From contig NZ_CP009505.1 of the NCBI RefSeq assembly GCF_000970045.1, forward strand, positions 3,186,808-3,250,807: a DNA stretch of 64,000 nucleotides, read 5' to 3'. The position numbers were made by a program, and so were the translations under genes. Below the pieces are notes generated by a model. That model saw only the letters and a program-made list of their open reading frames with translations, did no database searches and was not told the DNA's origin. The stretch is from Methanosarcina sp. MTP4. Lineage in GTDB: Archaea; Halobacteriota; Methanosarcinia; Methanosarcinales; Methanosarcinaceae. Position 1 is the stretch's first letter; every line of letters starts with the position of its first letter. This document shows, in pieces, positions 28,618 through 38,566 of this stretch.

Positions 28618-31020
28618 TTACACGGCCCTCAGAACACGGAAACCGAGGAAGCTGCTACGGGAGCCAGCGCCGTTATAGCTACGGGTAGCTGACCGACAGT
28701 TCCTGGCGCAGTTGGCCCCGCTACCGCCCCGACGGATCCGGGCAAAGGGATTTCTAGATTCACAGGCACTTCCATCAGACAGAGCCACACTATAATCTGA
28801 ACAATAAGTGTCCTGGCACCACTCCCAGACATTGCCATGCATATCATAAAGACCCCAGGGATTGGGCTTCTTCTGGCCAACTGAATGAGTCTTGCTCCCC
28901 GAGTTTTCAGTATACCATGCATAATCCCCAAGTTTTGAATCTCCATCACCAAAGTAATACCTTGTTGTTGTCCCGGCACGACATGCATATTCCCATTCCG
29001 CTTCAGATGGCAGACGATATTTGTTTGTGCCTTCCTTTTCATTGAGTTTTTCGATAAACTCCTGAACATCATTCCAGGATACTTGTTCAACGGGAAGATC
29101 ATCGCCTTCGAAATAAGAAGGATTGCTGCCCATCACTTCACCCCACTGTTCCTGAGTTACTTCGTATTTACCCAGGTAATAAGACTCTTCTATTGTGACT
29201 TTATGGACAGGATCTTCGCCATTATATCTGCCTTCTTCGTCTGAAGGAGAACCCATCCTGAATTCTCCCTCAGGAATGAGCACGAATTCCATGCCTACAG
29301 AGTTTGTATAGGTATCAGGGTTTTGTGAGGAAGATGTTTGAGCAGAATTGACCGTTGCTGCAGGGGCATCTTCGTCGGTGTTTTCAGAAGAAGTAGTTAC
29401 AGGAGCTGGCTGGATTTCCGGAGTGCTGTCGCCAGAGTCGCCATTCAAACCAAAGAACGCGACTGCAGAACCTATAAGAAGGACGCCGAAAATGAGGCTG
29501 AAAACAAGGATTCCTTTTCCGGAAGAACTTCCCGGCTTTTTTGGAGGAACTTTCTGTTGAGCAGGAGGTTTAGTTATTGGTTTTGTAGCTGGAACTTTTG
29601 CGACTTCCTCACGCTTCTTTCTTTCAAGTTCTTCCCCTTCTCTCCTTTCATCTGCCTGACGCCAGCTTTCCTGTTCCTCAAATTTTCTTCTCTTCCGATC
29701 TTCTTCTCTTCTCTTAATTTCTTCTTCCCTTTGCTTTCTGAGCTTTTCCTGCTCTTCCCTTTCCCTTCTGGCTTTTTCCTCTTCTGCTCTGCGTTTTCTC
29801 ACCTGAGCTTCCCGCTGTCTTCTTTCCAGAGCTTCTTTCTCTTTTTTCTCCCTTTCAGCTTCTTCTCTCTTCCTGCGGAGTTCTTCCTGCTGCTTTCTTT
29901 CCTGCTCTTTTTTCCTCTTATCAGCTTCTTCCTGAGCCTTTCTTTTGATTTCTTCTACGTCCCTTGCAGCTTCTTCCCGCTGTCTTCTGAGCTTTTCCTG
30001 TTCCTCGATTTCCTTTTCCCTGCGCAGCCTTTCCTCTTCAGCTTTCTTTAAGCGGGTTTCTTCTTCCCGCTGTCTGCGCAGCTTCTCCTGTTCTTCCCTT
30101 TCTTTCCTCAGGCGCTCATTTTCCTCTCTGGCTTCGTCCTTTTCGGAGATGAGGGTGGAGTGCTGGATTAAGCTGTCTTCCACAAGGATGTTAACGGGGC
30201 AGGTCCCGTCCATACTGCAGAGGTCGAGGAGGTTGCTCCTCTGGATCACAGAATCTTTAATTGTTACATTGATGACATTGCCCTTGCCGCTCGCCCGGAA
30301 TTCTATGCCGTGCTTAAGGTCGCGCCCGACTTCTGCAAGGAGCCCGGTAAGGGCTTCAGCGCTTTCCGTCGCTGCAAAGAGTTCAAGGAGCTGCTTTTCA
30401 AAGGAAATTGAGACCTTGATAACGATGTCGGCTTTTGTGACCTTGGTTTTCCCGTAGTACCAGATCTCCCAATCCCTGCCGTCTTTTGTTTTCAGGGTGC
30501 GGACGTGGCGCACGTCGTGCTTTTCCACGACTTCGCGGGCGATTGAGGAGAGCTTGCTTACGTCGAAACCGTGATGGATTTCATAGGCCTTGCTGTCCTT
30601 GCTCGGGAGCTTTTCTATGAACTCCTTGAGCCTCCCCACGTTGATGTCAAGCTCGGTTTTAATGATCGGACAGACCACGCTGATAAGTTTGGGCTCCATA
30701 AAAACAGAACTGAGCTTGCCCTGGGCGTCCCTGGAAGTTACCTGGCAGTTGATTTCAGCGCCCCTTGTGCACATAAGGGGGTCAAAATAAACGGCAATGG
30801 ACTTAGACGTGCCTCCGCTTATGTTGCCCAGCAGGATTTTCCCGTTCCTGACTTCGTAGGGAGGCTCATAACGGTCTATCCTTAAGAGGTCATCTTCAAA
30901 AAGAAAGTCGAGAGTGACATCTGTTATTACAGAAGGAGCTTTGTTCGAAACAGACATCTTTAAGCGTATAAAACCCTGGTAGAATTCGGTTTCACGCTTA
31001 ATCTCAATTTGAGAGTCCAA
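28618..31020 (-). CDS. Membrane-anchored coiled-coil protein with C-terminal FGE-sulfatase domain, copy 2
   Basis: This 800-residue paralogue of the preceding gene has an N-terminal region almost identical to copy 1 (1-290), a longer coiled coil of EEQEKLRRQREE-type repeats (about 300-480), a membrane helix (GILVFSLIFGVLLIGSAVAFF, about 505-525), a Ser/Thr-rich linker, and the FGE-sulfatase domain (580-800). The start is a TTG with GAGAGGT, as in copy 1. The C-terminal 55 residues are recast, with many changes in codons of the NNC/NNT form. The charged coiled coil would lie in the cytoplasm and the FGE domain outside. It is divergent from the coiled-coil gene at 31168, with a TATA-like element (ACTATATAG) between them. 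Confidence 0.85.
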   Translation of the reverse strand: MDSQIEIKRETEFYQGFIRLKMSVSNKAPSVITDVTLDFLFEDDLLRIDRYEPPYEVRNGKILLGNISGGTSKSIAVYFDPLMCTRGAEINCQVTSRDAQGKLSSVFMEPKLISVVCPIIKTELDINVGRLKEFIEKLPSKDSKAYEIHHGFDVSKLSSIAREVVEKHDVRHVRTLKTKDGRDWEIWYYGKTKVTKADIVIKVSISFEKQLLELFAATESAEALTGLLAEVGRDLKHGIEFRASGKGNVINVTIKDSVIQRSNLLDLCSMDGTCPVNILVEDSLIQHSTLISEKDEAREENERLRKEREEQEKLRRQREEETRLKKAEEERLRREKEIEEQEKLRRQREEAARDVEEIKRKAQEEADKRKKEQERKQQEELRRKREEAEREKKEKEALERRQREAQVRKRRAEEEKARREREEQEKLRKQREEEIKRREEDRKRRKFEEQESWRQADERREGEELERKKREEVAKVPATKPITKPPAQQKVPPKKPGSSSGKGILVFSLIFGVLLIGSAVAFFGLNGDSGDSTPEIQPAPVTTSSENTDEDAPAATVNSAQTSSSQNPDTYTNSVGMEFVLIPEGEFRMGSPSDEEGRYNGEDPVHKVTIEESYYLGKYEVTQEQWGEVMGSNPSYFEGDDLPVEQVSWNDVQEFIEKLNEKEGTNKYRLPSEAEWEYACRAGTTTRYYFGDGDSKLGDYAWYTENSGSKTHSVGQKKPNPWGLYDMHGNVWEWCQDTYCSDYSVALSDGSACESRNPFARIRRGGSGANCARNCRSATRSYNGAGSRSSFLGFRVLRAV

Positions 31021-31167
31021 CCTTTTTTACCTCTCGATTTCGAGCCCTGATTCAGTTTAAAGATACGGGTCAAAGTTATTTCAGGCTGATACTATATAGA
31101 AATTTTTGTTTTAATTTGTAGATGACTCTTGAAATAAGTTAAATAGTGATAGAACTAAATCTGAGAC

Positions 31168-31719
31168 ATGAAATCCCGGAAATCAATCACAATAAAAGAT
31201 TCCATCATAATAGGCGGCAAAACCCCCGAAACCGCAGAAACCGAAGACGCCTCCGAACTCCAATCCGACATGGAAGAAGCCCGTGAAGGTCTCGAACTCC
31301 TCCGCCAGCTCAAATCAATCAAAAGGGAAGACGCTGCCGGCTACCAGCAGATCGAAAACGAAGCAAAAATAGCCGGGGCGAAAATCGAAATAATGAAAAT
31401 GGAAGCTGAGAAGACCGGGGAAAGAAGAGAAGGAGAACTCGCCGCTCTTGACATTGCACGGACCCTGAACGAACTCCGGGACCAGTGTGTAAATGATGAA
31501 GCTTTTGCCGTCAAGGTGACCGTGGAAGTCCTGAAGAAAAAGGTGAAGGATGAAAAGTCCCTTGGGTATCTTGAGAGTGTTGGCAAAATGATGGATGCCC
31601 TCTACGATAACCCGTTTCGCAAACTTGAGGAGACGCACCAAACACGGGTGCTGGAATTGTGCAATTTCATTGAGGAAGCTTATTTTGCAAGTCTTGTGCA
31701 TGGAGAAAGAGGGGATTAA
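31168..31719 (+). CDS. Hypothetical coiled-coil protein sharing a motif with the FGE genes
   Basis: This 183-residue acidic helical protein has no signal or membrane segment. Residues 5-16 read KSITIKDSIIIGG, close to the VTIKDSVIQRS motif of the adjacent FGE proteins (28618-31020). The rest is Glu/Lys/Ala-rich helix with a probable coiled coil (60-130). It is divergently transcribed from FGE copy 2. I do not recognise the family; a partner of the FGE proteins is an inference from the shared motif and position. The start codon follows GAGAC, a weak site. Confidence 0.65.
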   Translation: MKSRKSITIKDSIIIGGKTPETAETEDASELQSDMEEAREGLELLRQLKSIKREDAAGYQQIENEAKIAGAKIEIMKMEAEKTGERREGELAALDIARTLNELRDQCVNDEAFAVKVTVEVLKKKVKDEKSLGYLESVGKMMDALYDNPFRKLEETHQTRVLELCNFIEEAYFASLVHGERGD

Positions 31720-32073
31720 CAGGAAAAAAATATTCAGAGCCTACATCCAGAACAAGCCACATGCTTAAGGTAAACAATTTCTGATTTTCGCATTGGATTC
31801 ACACAGGCTACTTTAATTTCTTTCTTTTCTCTCTTCAATTTACACTTGCTCAGGCCGGGCTTCGCCAGCCGAGTTGCGGCTCGGCAGTGCGCGGTCCGTT
31901 TCGCTCGCTTTGCTCCCTCAAGCGGACTAATGAGGAAAAGAAAAAAACCTGAGGATACTGCCCGTTCAAGTACAAACCAGCTTTTTGCTTAAAAGGAAAT
32001 GGGTTTTTTTGAAAAACAGACAGCTTAAAGCACATCCCGGGCACTAGATGAAAAAGTAAGAAAGAGAAAGGCT
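31720..32073. other. Intergenic region with a short perfect hairpin
   Basis: No gene is seen. GCCGAG-TTGCGG-CTCGGC (about 31868-31885) is a perfect stem-loop, followed by TTTCGCTCGCTTTGCTCCCTC, similar to a phrase near 25945. These look like dispersed non-coding repeats. Confidence 0.45.
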
Positions 32074-33450
<1,377 letters not shown>

Positions 33451-33984
33451 GCCTTCATCCCTGTCCTGGAGTTCTGTATATCCGGTTCCGGAGTCTTCCT
33501 TCCTGTCCCTCTCTTCGTTAATGGTTCCAACCCCATCAATTTATTGAATGTACCTTCATCCCATCCTCTCCCTTAACTCCCCTCCAGATTCAAAGACCGG
33601 AGTCAGGCAGCATGTCCTTTTTCGACCGTGGCTGTTACCTATAAATTTTTTTAAATATAAGTTCCCTTATATACAGATAAAGATAGTGATTTGAGGCGAA
33701 AAGAAAAATTTTGGCCCTATTCCTTCGTGAAGTTCACTGCCCTTTCCCCAACTACTAACCCTCCCCGGATCTCAAAATCCTGACCGAATTTCAAAACCCG
33801 AACCTGCCTCACAGGATCGAATAAATCAATAAGTTTTTCGCAGATCAGGATGAGAAATATAAGACAGATAGGAAAATAAGTTCAAACAATTTCTCATAAT
33901 TTGACATAAAAAGATTTAGAGATATTTGGAACCTGAAAACCGAAGTAAATAACACTGAAATTGCCACAAAACCTTCACATGGAA
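33451..33984. other. Intergenic region with a duplicated promoter segment
   Basis: About 530 bp hold no complete gene. The part at 33868-33925 (AAATAAGTT, CTCATAATTT, CATAAAAA) closely matches the promoter region at 34583-34630 of the hexapeptide gene and belongs to a decayed copy of it. Confidence 0.6.
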
Positions 33985-34052
33985 GGGAGATGAGTCGGTT
34001 GATTTTTCACGCCCTCCAAAAACAGCCCCTGAATAAGTAAAAATAGCACAGA
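33985..34052 (+). pseudogene. 5' remnant of a second hexapeptide-protein gene
   Basis: GAGATG, then 23 bases, then CCAAAAACAG, then an AATAAG phrase and a final A-rich stretch occur here with the same spacing as at the start of the intact gene at 34734. The start codon is lost and the rest of the gene is missing; the winged-helix gene follows at once. The similarity is short but comes with a matching promoter remnant and a matching downstream neighbour. Confidence 0.65.
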
Positions 34053-34077
34053 TATTCGAAAACGGAGATTTGCGAAA

Positions 34078-34356
34078 CTAGAAATTCATTTCCTCCATTT
34101 TCGCCAGAACTCTTTCCCCGACATCAGTAAGGATGTACTTCTTCCATGTGCTTTTCTCAGGGGTCAGGCATTCCATTAAACCTCTGCCTTCAAGCTCTTT
34201 CATGGCACGGCTGATATTCTGCGTCGACCTCCAGGTCTCATGAGCCACATCCGCGGCTTTAACAATATCGCGCCCTCTCATGGACTCCATGAGTATCTGG
34301 CGACGGTCAGAACTCACAACCCATTTTAACAGTTCATCAAACGTGTTCTCAAGCAT
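34078..34356 (-). CDS. Winged-helix DNA-binding protein, copy 1
   Basis: This 92-residue protein has a single winged helix-turn-helix: the recognition region is ADVAHETWRSTQNISRAMKEL (about 36-56), and the wing ends in KSTWKKYILTDVGERVL. It is a likely transcription regulator of the ArsR/MarR-like kind common in Methanosarcina. It lies convergent to the remnant of the hexapeptide gene. Its paralogue is at 35519-35797, about two-thirds identical by eye. Confidence 0.82.
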   Translation of the reverse strand: MLENTFDELLKWVVSSDRRQILMESMRGRDIVKAADVAHETWRSTQNISRAMKELEGRGLMECLTPEKSTWKKYILTDVGERVLAKMEEMNF

Positions 34357-34733
34357 ATCAGATCATCACAATTTTTTTAGGGCATAAGCCGGCACTAATA
34401 TTTAAATTATTTTGAAATTTAGAGAGTTCACGCCCATATTACGCACGCTCATGCGGCCTTAGCCCGGGAAAACTGCAAGAGAGAACTGCAAGGGAAAGTT
34501 CAAAACGGTACTTCGTTTCAAAGCGGCGTTTTTTTTGAAAAGCAGCAATTCATAATTATTGCTGAGATTAGTGCGGGGACAGCAAATAAGTTTAAATAAG
34601 TTCTCATAATTTATCATAAAAACGTTTCAAAGCTTGCCTGAAACAGTTCAGGGTTTAAAAACACGATTATCAAACAGTGCAAAAAACAGGATATTAGCGG
34701 AAAAACCTGCAGCACGAAAAGGAGATGCCTGGA

Positions 34734-35294
34734 ATGCAGATTCAAAACCCCCAAAAACAGTACCCGAAAATAAGCAAAACCGCATGGATAGCCGAAACCG
34801 CAGTAATAGTCGGAAACGTAACCATAAAGGATGATGTTTTCGTAGGGCCAAACGCTGTCATAAGGGCAGATGAACCGGGTTCTTCTATTGTCATCGAAAA
34901 CCGCTGCAATGTGCAGGATAATGTGGTAGTTCACGGGCTCTCAGATTCGGAAGTGATAATAGGCGGCAGCAGCTCCCTTGCCCACAGCTGTATCGTACAC
35001 GGTCCCTGCAGGATAGGGGAAGGCTGCTTTGTCGGGTTCGGAGCTGTGGTGTTTGACTGCAGCATCGGAAAAGATACGGTAATTCTCCACAACACGACCG
35101 TCCGCGGGGTAGAGGTCCCTTCCTGCAAAGTGGTGCCTGACGGGATGACCGTCACCGCCCAGGCAGGGGTCAGTGGCCTTGAAGAGCTCACCGGAGAGCT
35201 GGCAGAATTTAAAAAATCAGTCGTTGAAGCCAATATTGATCTTCTTGAAGGCTACAAAAAACTTGCTGAGGAAGAGGAAGAAGGGAAAGAGTGA
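34734..35294 (+). CDS. Gamma-carbonic-anhydrase-like hexapeptide protein
   Basis: This 186-residue left-handed beta-helix protein has histidines in the positions of the gamma-class metal site: VVVHG near residue 67 and the pair in LAHSCIVHG near residues 83 and 88. The N-terminus (residues 12-25) and repeats such as VIVGNVTIKDDVFVGPNAVIR fit Cam-type enzymes, and an acidic helix follows. There is no signal peptide. Start choice: the ATG at 34734 is nine bases after GGAG; an ATG at 34725 sits directly on that site. Its promoter region is duplicated at 33868. Confidence 0.82.
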   Translation: MQIQNPQKQYPKISKTAWIAETAVIVGNVTIKDDVFVGPNAVIRADEPGSSIVIENRCNVQDNVVVHGLSDSEVIIGGSSSLAHSCIVHGPCRIGEGCFVGFGAVVFDCSIGKDTVILHNTTVRGVEVPSCKVVPDGMTVTAQAGVSGLEELTGELAEFKKSVVEANIDLLEGYKKLAEEEEEGKE

Positions 35295-35360
35295 TTTGGG
35301 AAGTTTATTCAAACAAAAACTGAAGATCCTGTGAAAGAAGAAAGCAAATAAGCAAGCGAA

Positions 35361-35500
35361 AAAGGAAGAAGAAAACAAAAAAAAGGAAGAAGAAAACAAA
35401 AAAAAGGAAGAAGAAAACAAAAAAAGGAAAGAGAAAACAAAAAAAGGAAAGAGAAAACAAAAAAAGGAAGAAGAAAACAAAAAAAGGAAGAAGAAAGAAA
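35361..35500. repeat. 20-bp A/G-rich tandem repeat, about six units
   Basis: AAAAGGAAGAAGAAAACAAA is repeated about six times with a few changes (AAAGAG for AAGAAG) between two convergent genes. On the minus strand the T-rich sequence may act as a terminator. Confidence 0.9.
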
Positions 35501-35518
35501 AGATCCTGCTCCCCGGAA

Positions 35519-35797
35519 CTAGAGAAAATTCCCCTCCAGCTTCTTTAGAACTTGTTTACCCGTATTGGTAAGGATGTACTTTTTCCACGTGGTTTTTTCA
35601 GGAGTTAAACATTCAATTAACCCCTTATTTTCAAACTCTTTCAGGGCTCGACTGATATTCTGGGTAGACCTTTGAGTCTCGTGGGCAATATCGGAAGCTT
35701 TCACTATATTATGCTTTTTCATGGAACCCATAAGTATCAGCCGTCGGTCAACGCTGACGACCCACCTAAGAAGCTCATCGAGAGAGTCTTCATTCAT
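35519..35797 (-). CDS. Winged-helix DNA-binding protein, copy 2
   Basis: With the start at 35797 this protein is 92 residues, exactly as long as its paralogue at 34078-34356, and the two share LLRWVVS, RSTQNISRA, GLIECLTPEK and WKKYIL. A GTGATG site lies about 6 bases upstream in both genes. Longer frames run upstream but break the alignment. It converges on the hexapeptide gene, as copy 1 does on the remnant, so the pair was duplicated as a unit. Confidence 0.85.
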   Translation of the reverse strand: MNEDSLDELLRWVVSVDRRLILMGSMKKHNIVKASDIAHETQRSTQNISRALKEFENKGLIECLTPEKTTWKKYILTNTGKQVLKKLEGNFL

Positions 35798-36105
35798 ATT
35801 TTTCATCACACTTTTTCTAGTGAACATAAGCAGCCGCATGGTATTTAAAATTTAATCACCCCGAATTCCGGGAACTCAGGGAGAATTGAAACGGGATAGC
35901 AGCCAGGCAGGCACTCCAAAGCAGCAGTTAGCCTGAAAAGGATAAGAATGGAAAAAAGTAGATGGGAACAATCAACAAAAAAAATCAATAAAAAACCAGT
36001 AAAGAAAAATCAATAAAAGCAGTCAACGAAAATCAATAAAAAACCAGCAAAAAAATCGGTGAGGAAAAAAGTCAGCAAGAAAAAGAAAAATGAAAAAAGA
36101 AAAAA

Positions 36106-36753
36106 TCAGGCAAATTCGGAAAGAATTGCCTTGATTTCTTCAAAGACCACGTTGATGTCTGTGGTGCCGTCGAGAGTCCTTAAGATGCCCGTTTCATCAT
36201 AGTATTCGATGAGGGGCTGGGTCTGCTTCTTATAGACATCAAGGCGGTTCTGGACAGCATCTGCAGTGTCATCGGCGCGCTGGTAGATTTCAGCGCCGCA
36301 GGCATCGCAGATCCCGTCTTTTTCCGGCGGGTTGAAGGTCTTGTGGTAGCTGGCTCCGCACTTGCACATGAGGCGGCCACTGATCCTTTCGACCAGGTCC
36401 TCGTCCGGGACTTCGAAGTTGAGGACAACGTCGATGGGCTTTTCAATTTCTACCAGGATTTCGCCAAGGGCGTCAGCCTGGGGGATAGTTCTGGGGTAGC
36501 CATCCAGAATGAAGCCGTTTTCACAGTCAGCTTCCGTCAGGCGGTTCTTGATAATTCCGATCAGTACCTCGTCGGGAACCAGCTCGCCCTTGTCCATGTA
36601 TGACTTTGCGGCGAGGCCCAGTTCGGTTCCTTCCCTGACGTTTGCCCGCAGAATGTCGCCTGTGGCGATCTGCGGGATCTTGTAGAAATCAACCAGTTTT
36701 TTGGCCTGGGTGCCTTTCCCGGCACCCGGGGGCCCAAAGAGTATAATATTCAT
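36106..36753 (-). CDS. adk: Adenylate kinase, long-LID zinc-type
   Basis: This 215-residue enzyme interconverts ATP+AMP and 2 ADP. It has the P-loop GPPGAGKGTQ at residues 7-16, the DGYPRTIPQAD motif near residue 84, and a full LID domain with four cysteines (CKCG and CDACG) able to bind zinc. This is the bacterial-type long form, not the archaeal AdkA form. It follows secY by 99 bp, the expected position. The 3' flank (35840-36105) is A-rich, so T-rich on the transcribed strand, and likely holds the terminator. Confidence 0.95.
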   Translation of the reverse strand: MNIILFGPPGAGKGTQAKKLVDFYKIPQIATGDILRANVREGTELGLAAKSYMDKGELVPDEVLIGIIKNRLTEADCENGFILDGYPRTIPQADALGEILVEIEKPIDVVLNFEVPDEDLVERISGRLMCKCGASYHKTFNPPEKDGICDACGAEIYQRADDTADAVQNRLDVYKKQTQPLIEYYDETGILRTLDGTTDINVVFEEIKAILSEFA

Positions 36754-36852
36754 CCGAAGATCCCCATTTTTTGCAATTATATTTATTATTTTCCTGATTA
36801 TGCTTTTAGTTTATTGCTCGGTTCCTTGCTGCAGGTTTTAAGTTATCAACCC

Positions 36853-38331
36853 TTACTGTTCTCCGAAGAAAGACCTCATCAGCGGGTGCATCTCCATCAT
36901 CTGCTCCGAGGCGATATCCTCGTACAGGCGGTAGACGATACTCACAGTCAGTAGCAGGCCCGTACCCCCGGCACTTCCAAGCGTACCGAGCAGACTTGCA
37001 ACCAGGGTCAAAAGCCCAATGAAAGCCCCACCGATAACGGTTACCTTGGGGATGTAGCGCTGCATGACCTTTTCAATGCTCCCGATATTCCTCCTGAACC
37101 CGGGGATCTGCATTCCTGAATTGAAGATCTTCTGGGCTGTTGGCTTGGCACCCATGCCCGTGGTCTCGATCCAGAAGAGGGCAAAGATAATCCCGCCTCC
37201 GATCAGCATCACGGCGTCGGCAAAGACGTGGAGCCCGATCTGCCAGATAGCCGGAGCGGGAGCTCCATACCCTGCGAAAGATTCCCGTACAAGGGACGGG
37301 ATCCAGTCATATGGGCTGTGGATGGGAGCCAGGTAGTACATAATCCCGTTAAGCGGCTTCGAACCACTGAATTCTCCAAAGAGCGTTATCCCTCTGCCGT
37401 AGAGGATGATCCCGATCATCTGAACGTTAGCCTGAAGGGCTCTGACAAGGATCATGGGCAGAACGGATGCGTATATGAGCTTAACAGGGAAGCGGCCCCT
37501 GGCACCCCTCACCGCGCTGTGGGCAAGAGGGATCTCGATTCTTGTACTCTCCACAAAGACCACGAGCAGGAAGATGATAACCGTACTCATGAGTGCAAGA
37601 ATACCTCCCCTGACAAGCAGGAACATCAGGCCCTCGCCGGAGAAAAGGTAATCTGCCCCAACATTCTGGGCGATGTAGATCCACTTGGGGATCAGGCCTA
37701 CCGGAAGTCCGGAAGAATCAAGCTGCCAGTTAAAGATCCCTGTAACAATCTGCTGAGAGATTCCCGCGACGATGAAAAGCCCGACACCGGAACCGATACC
37801 CCACTTGGAGACGACTTCGTCCATGAAAAGGATCAGGACGCCTCCCATGAAGATTTGTATGAGGAGCAGTAAGGTGATTACTCCCAGGCCTACACCAAGT
37901 GCAGCAGCAAGCCCCGGGTCCGGCTGGATATACCCACCAAGAAGCTGCGGCAGAGCTTCCAGAAGGATCATGACAAAGACAAGGAACTTCTGAGCTCCCT
38001 GGAAGAATGCCTGATCTTTCGGGTCCGAGAGATTAAGATTGATAATGTCCGCCCCGACAAGGAGCTGCAGGACAATGGAAGCCGTGACGATCGGACCGAT
38101 ACCGAGGAGGATCAGTGACCCTGAGGCCCCGGCAAAGAAAGCACGGTATGATTCAAAAAGGTCGATCGAGTCCTGGGACATTCCGAAAAGCGGCACATTT
38201 GCTAAGGCAAAGTACAGCATCAGTATCCCAAGGGTCCACCACAGCTTATCCTTAAAATGAACATGTTTTTCAGGACTTGCAACTGCAGGTAACTTGTTAA
38301 AAAGCGGCTCTAACGTTTCCCTGAGAGTCAT
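36853..38331 (-). CDS. secY: Preprotein translocase subunit SecY
   Basis: This 492-residue protein forms the channel of the Sec translocon, with SecE and Sec-beta. Ten hydrophobic helices, the plug-region LFGMSQDSIDLFESY after the first helix, and the cytoplasmic loop PVKLIYASVLPMILVRALQANVQ are typical of the archaeal/eukaryal Sec61-alpha type. The ATG has GGTGTAA upstream. It is separated from rpl15 by 235 bp that carry 26-bp tandem repeats, so it may have its own promoter. Confidence 0.96.
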   Translation of the reverse strand: MTLRETLEPLFNKLPAVASPEKHVHFKDKLWWTLGILMLYFALANVPLFGMSQDSIDLFESYRAFFAGASGSLILLGIGPIVTASIVLQLLVGADIINLNLSDPKDQAFFQGAQKFLVFVMILLEALPQLLGGYIQPDPGLAAALGVGLGVITLLLLIQIFMGGVLILFMDEVVSKWGIGSGVGLFIVAGISQQIVTGIFNWQLDSSGLPVGLIPKWIYIAQNVGADYLFSGEGLMFLLVRGGILALMSTVIIFLLVVFVESTRIEIPLAHSAVRGARGRFPVKLIYASVLPMILVRALQANVQMIGIILYGRGITLFGEFSGSKPLNGIMYYLAPIHSPYDWIPSLVRESFAGYGAPAPAIWQIGLHVFADAVMLIGGGIIFALFWIETTGMGAKPTAQKIFNSGMQIPGFRRNIGSIEKVMQRYIPKVTVIGGAFIGLLTLVASLLGTLGSAGGTGLLLTVSIVYRLYEDIASEQMMEMHPLMRSFFGEQ

Positions 38332-38401
38332 CGATTACACCATTTCAGAAAGTACAATTATTTTAACAGTTGGATGCTTCTGACTTGACATTTGTTGGAT
38401 T

Positions 38402-38504
38402 TTCGTATAAAACACTGCTATATAACTTCGTATAAAACACTTGCTATATAACTTTGTATAAAACACCTGTTACATAACTTAGCATAAAACACTTGCTACA
38501 TAAC
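38402..38504. repeat. 26-bp tandem repeat with TATA-like sequence, four units
   Basis: Four units of TTCGTATAAAACACTTGC plus TATATAAC (first 25 bp, others 26 bp, with a few changes) lie between rpl15 and secY. On the transcribed (minus) strand each unit reads GTTATATAGC... and TTTTATACGAA, TATA-like twice per unit. Confidence 0.9.
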
Positions 38505-38566
38505 ATATCTTATATGAAAAAGTAACTGTTAAAAAGAATGGATAAGTAATGTCAATACGACATTAC

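Noticed and set aside
34614-34934. Minus-strand open frame opposite the hexapeptide gene start
   Set aside because: It is antisense to a clear coding gene and has no family features.
35300-35500. Possible CRISPR-like array
   Set aside because: The 20-bp units are adjacent with no unique spacers, and no cas genes are present; it is a simple tandem repeat.
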